A stretch of 64,000 nt of DNA from Thalassospira sp. MCCC 1A03138 (lineage in GTDB: Bacteria; Pseudomonadota; Alphaproteobacteria; Rhodospirillales; Thalassospiraceae), in contig NZ_JFJY01000011.1 of assembly GCF_002115785.1 (NCBI RefSeq), positions 62,001 through 126,000 of the forward strand. The letters run 5' to 3'. The position numbers were made by a program, and so were the translations under genes. Each line of letters opens with the position of its first letter. Within the stretch, counting starts at the first letter, position 1. This document shows positions 61,623 through 64,000 of the stretch, piece after piece. The notes beneath the pieces were generated by a model that did no database searches, had not been told where the DNA came from, and was given only the letters and a program-made list of their open reading frames with translations.

Positions 61623-62477
61623 TCATAACCCAAAACGGGCAAGAATGCGATCCACGGAACCGACATATGATCCACCGAAAAGGCAAACATGCACCAAAAG
61701 TGGGTAAAGATTGTAAAGATCACGGCGTTCTTCAAAGAAGCCCGGCAGGATTGGGAATATTTCTGAATACCGATCAAAGAATGCAGGGGTGAGGTCACCA
61801 AACAATGTACCGAAGGAAAGCTCGATTTCCCGATCACCAAAATAAACTGCCGGATCAATCAGTCCGGCGATCTTTCCCTTACGGCATAAAATGTTACCAC
61901 CCCACAGGTCACCATGCAGCAAGGACGGCTTGCAATCTGATGGCAAAATATCACCAAGCTTGGTCGACAGGGTTTCGATCCGCGATAAAAAATGCCTCGG
62001 CAGTCGTTCGCAATTTGCTGCCTGCTGGGCCATGTAAAGCAGACGGTGATCGCGAAAGAAGGTGATCCAGTCGACTGTAAGAGTATTGCGCTGATCAAGG
62101 CCGCCAATAAGCGTGTCAAAGGACAAACCAAACCGGTCCTGTGTAATCTGATGCTGTTTGGCCAGCAGAATGGCAAGGTCACTTTGAACCTGATCGTTCA
62201 TGTGACCATCATTTTCTATGAAATGCATGATCAGCAATCCGGGCTCGGCATGTAACACGGCCGGAAATGGAATGGGGGAATGAGTGCCCAGATAGTCAAG
62301 CATCCGGCCTTCAATTTCCAGATTTTCCTCACCGCCCTGCTTGATGACGAGTTTGCGACCATCGCGAAGATCGGCCCGCTTCACATGGGAAATGCACCCT
62401 CCCGAAAGCTGATGATAGGCCGCAACCTCGCTTCCGGTAATGTCTTTGATCCGTTGTGCAATTACCGGCGATGCCAT
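61623..62477 (-). CDS. Fructosamine/ribulosamine 3-kinase family protein
   Basis: This 284-residue aminoglycoside-phosphotransferase-fold kinase has the Brenner-type loop LLHGDLWGGNILC (catalytic Asp, Asn) and the metal LIDPAVYFGDREIE, the signature of FN3K-like kinases. Bacterial members mostly phosphorylate ribulosamines or erythrulosamines on proteins so that the sugar falls off. Its start is 3 bp after the stop of an LMW phosphatase gene, a pairing that fits a deglycation pathway. Confidence 0.9.
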   Translation of the reverse strand: MASPVIAQRIKDITGSEVAAYHQLSGGCISHVKRADLRDGRKLVIKQGGEENLEIEGRMLDYLGTHSPIPFPAVLHAEPGLLIMHFIENDGHMNDQVQSDLAILLAKQHQITQDRFGLSFDTLIGGLDQRNTLTVDWITFFRDHRLLYMAQQAANCERLPRHFLSRIETLSTKLGDILPSDCKPSLLHGDLWGGNILCRKGKIAGLIDPAVYFGDREIELSFGTLFGDLTPAFFDRYSEIFPILPGFFEERRDLYNLYPLLVHVCLFGGSYVGSVDRILARFGL

Positions 62478-62480
62478 CGC

Positions 62481-62957
62481 TCAAATTCCATGCTTTTCCC
62501 TGATGTGGGTTAGCAAGGCACCTGACGTTTCCTCAATCATATCAAAAACCGATTTGAAGCCGTGTGCCCCACCATAATAGGGATCAGGAACGCTTTGTCC
62601 TTTACGGTTCGGGTGGTGATCCAAAAACAGTTCCAGCTTATCGTGATACTGGGCGGGACATTGGTTTTGCATATCGGCCAGATGTCTGTCATCCATTGCA
62701 AGGATGTAATCAAACTCGCTGTAATCACTTGAAGTGATTTTACGAGATCGGATCAGGGATAGGTCATAACCGCGACTGGCGGCCATTTCGCGTGATCGCG
62801 GATCAGCCTGTTCACCGGCGTGATATCCCGAAAGGCCGCAGCTATCGACTTTGATAGCATCATCCATCCCTGCTTTGCCGACCATGGCCTTGAAAATGCC
62901 ATCGGCGGTGGGAGAACGGCATATATTGCCGGTACAGACAAACAGAACTTTAATCAC
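62481..62957 (-). CDS. Low-molecular-weight protein-tyrosine-phosphatase family protein
   Basis: This 158-residue cysteine phosphatase has the P-loop VCTGNICRSPTA near residues 7-18 and the general acid Asp in VPDPYYGG. Length is typical. The start is GTG at 62957 (MIKVLFVCTGN) with GGAAAG 8 nt upstream; the frame is open to 63077 without similarity. Followed after 3 bp by the fructosamine-kinase-like gene, it may dephosphorylate sugar-phosphate amines rather than tyrosine. Confidence 0.9.
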   Translation of the reverse strand: MIKVLFVCTGNICRSPTADGIFKAMVGKAGMDDAIKVDSCGLSGYHAGEQADPRSREMAASRGYDLSLIRSRKITSSDYSEFDYILAMDDRHLADMQNQCPAQYHDKLELFLDHHPNRKGQSVPDPYYGGAHGFKSVFDMIEETSGALLTHIREKHGI

Positions 62958-63153
62958 GATATGGCTTTCCGTTGGGTTGGTACCTTGCCAGACTGGCACA
63001 TTCGTCGCCTTAGGCGCAATGATATCTACGGTAACTGCGCGAAACACCAAATGATCAATGTAACAGCTTCGTGACATTTTCTACGATAAGCTGACAGCCA
63101 TCTCATATGTTTGTATGATCGCGCCAAGTGGTGGTTCAAAAATGTGATTGGTA

Positions 63154-64000
63154 ATGCAGGAATTCGTTTCGTTTGGTTTGCATATCGCCCTGATCCGGCA
63201 ACTGGCGTGGTTGCCAAAGGGATATGATCTTGTGCCGGAAGGCACGGTCATAACCAGTGCTCGCCTGCGCAGCATTCTGCTTGCTCTTGAAGAGGCTAAC
63301 GGGCCTTCGGTATTGGTGCGGCTGGGGCGTCATCTGGCGCTTAAGGAACAGCAACCGGTTTTGACCATGTTGCGCCAAGGGGCAACGCCCGAATTGATCG
63401 CGGATCGCTGGCATCGGCTTGAAGGTTATTCCCATGCCCGCAGTCGCACCGATTATCAGGCCGCTGGCAAATCATTGACCCTGCATCGTGGTGCGGTCCG
63501 TGGCCAGCCGCCCGCACGGGTCGAAAACCTTTTAATGCATGGTTTCATGGTTGGTCTGCTCGAAGCGGTCGGTGTCGAAAATGTCAGTAGCGCAATCTTG
63601 CCCAGCCATGGTCCTTCCATTCCGGTGATCCGAAATGGAAAACTGATCAAGAAACTCGATTTTGTCGGGCGCGCTTTACGTTTTCGCATCAATTGGCAAA
63701 GTTATGTCGCGATTTCATCGGGCTATCCCTTTATGGCGAATATGCCCGGAACGGCGCCGACCGTCGGGAACAGTCGGCCGGTCGTGCAAAAGCTTTGCGC
63801 TGTGCTTGAACATGATATCGGGCGCAGTTGGACGATTGAAGATGTCGCCAATGCTCTTGATACATCCGGCCGGACTTTGCAGCGTCGTTTGCAACAGGCC
63901 AACAGCCGCTTTTCCGATCTCCTGCGTCTGATGCGGGTACGCGAGGCGTGCCGCCTTCTGGCTGGCACCAGCCTGATGGTTGGTGAAATCGGATTTTGGT
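63154..64000 (+). CDS. AraC family transcriptional regulator, 3' end cut by window edge
   Basis: An ATG at 63154 opens a frame to the end of the window (282 codons, no stop). Residues about 1-200 form an effector domain of the AraC-binding-like type (GLHIALIRQLAWLPKGYDL and YVAISSGYPFMANMPGTAPT in segments). The end carries the first helix-turn-helix and the start of the second: WTIEDVANALDTSGRTLQRRLQQ, then MRVREACRLLAGTSLMVGEIGFW. The missing part is only the last 30 or so residues. It is divergent from the phosphatase gene. Confidence 0.85.
   Translation, partial: MQEFVSFGLHIALIRQLAWLPKGYDLVPEGTVITSARLRSILLALEEANGPSVLVRLGRHLALKEQQPVLTMLRQGATPELIADRWHRLEGYSHARSRTDYQAAGKSLTLHRGAVRGQPPARVENLLMHGFMVGLLEAVGVENVSSAILPSHGPSIPVIRNGKLIKKLDFVGRALRFRINWQSYVAISSGYPFMANMPGTAPTVGNSRPVVQKLCAVLEHDIGRSWTIEDVANALDTSGRTLQRRLQQANSRFSDLLRLMRVREACRLLAGTSLMVGEIGFW

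Noticed and set aside
1-64000. Prophage, integron, insertion sequence or defence island
   Set aside because: No integrase, transposase, phage structural, restriction or CRISPR-associated protein is seen; gene content is core and regulatory throughout.

Overview
The window looks like a chromosomal segment of a free-living, motile, probably marine alphaproteobacterium of the Rhodospirillales, most like Thalassospira. This is inferred from a fused trpE(G) gene with a rhizobial-type trpL attenuator, a SAM-II riboswitch in front of metZ, the ffs/dnaX/ybaB/recR cluster, ATP-type PckA, TRAP transport and many signalling proteins. No prophage, transposase, CRISPR array or rRNA was seen. Coding density is high on both strands.

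1-2700: the 5' part of a DUF4139-like exported protein, then a Crp/Fnr regulator and a six-helix class III adenylate cyclase whose genes overlap by 17 bp. 2900-9940: an eight-gene catabolic operon with a DctPQM TRAP transporter, a quinate/shikimate dehydrogenase-like enzyme, a GntR regulator, a two-domain 3-dehydroshikimate dehydratase (QuiC type) and a type II dehydroquinase (AroQ). Together these would import quinate or shikimate and convert it to protocatechuate.

10000-15100: an 850-bp intergenic block with repeat-like sequence, then recR, ybaB and dnaX, the SRP RNA gene ffs and nudC. 15190-20400: a solute-binding protein, DUF1636 and YdeI proteins, a divergent LysR/GST pair, and a GST/TetR pair separated by a perfect 24-bp palindrome. 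20400-24560: a redoxin-like/2OG-Fe(II) oxygenase fusion, dapE, dapD and a HAD pyrimidine nucleotidase. 24930-31000: a PAS-GGDEF-EAL protein, pckA, a HugZ-like protein, DUF1289, CsbD and a TrmH-type methyltransferase.

31050-38200: trpE(G), with a leaderless trpL (three consecutive Trp codons) and attenuator, a Kv-type potassium channel and trpF on the minus strand. ubiE, ubiB and a GNAT gene follow on the plus strand. 38270-44900: a chemoreceptor, a TPR/glycosyltransferase-like protein, gpt, a PQQ-type sugar dehydrogenase, tRNA-Gly(CCC) and a secreted thermonuclease. 45100-52560: two trkH paralogues flanking a small lipoprotein, asd, a diguanylate cyclase and purU.

52700-64000: a TetR gene with two tandem operator-like sites, yciI, tag, a histidine kinase, a mercuric-reductase-like flavoprotein coupled to a TVP38 protein, SAM-II-controlled metZ, apaG, folE and cytochrome c'. 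It ends with an LMW-phosphatase/fructosamine-kinase pair, probably for protein deglycation, and the 5' part of an AraC regulator. The most notable non-coding signals are the trpL attenuator, the SAM-II riboswitch with its own terminator, and several perfect or near-perfect operator palindromes.
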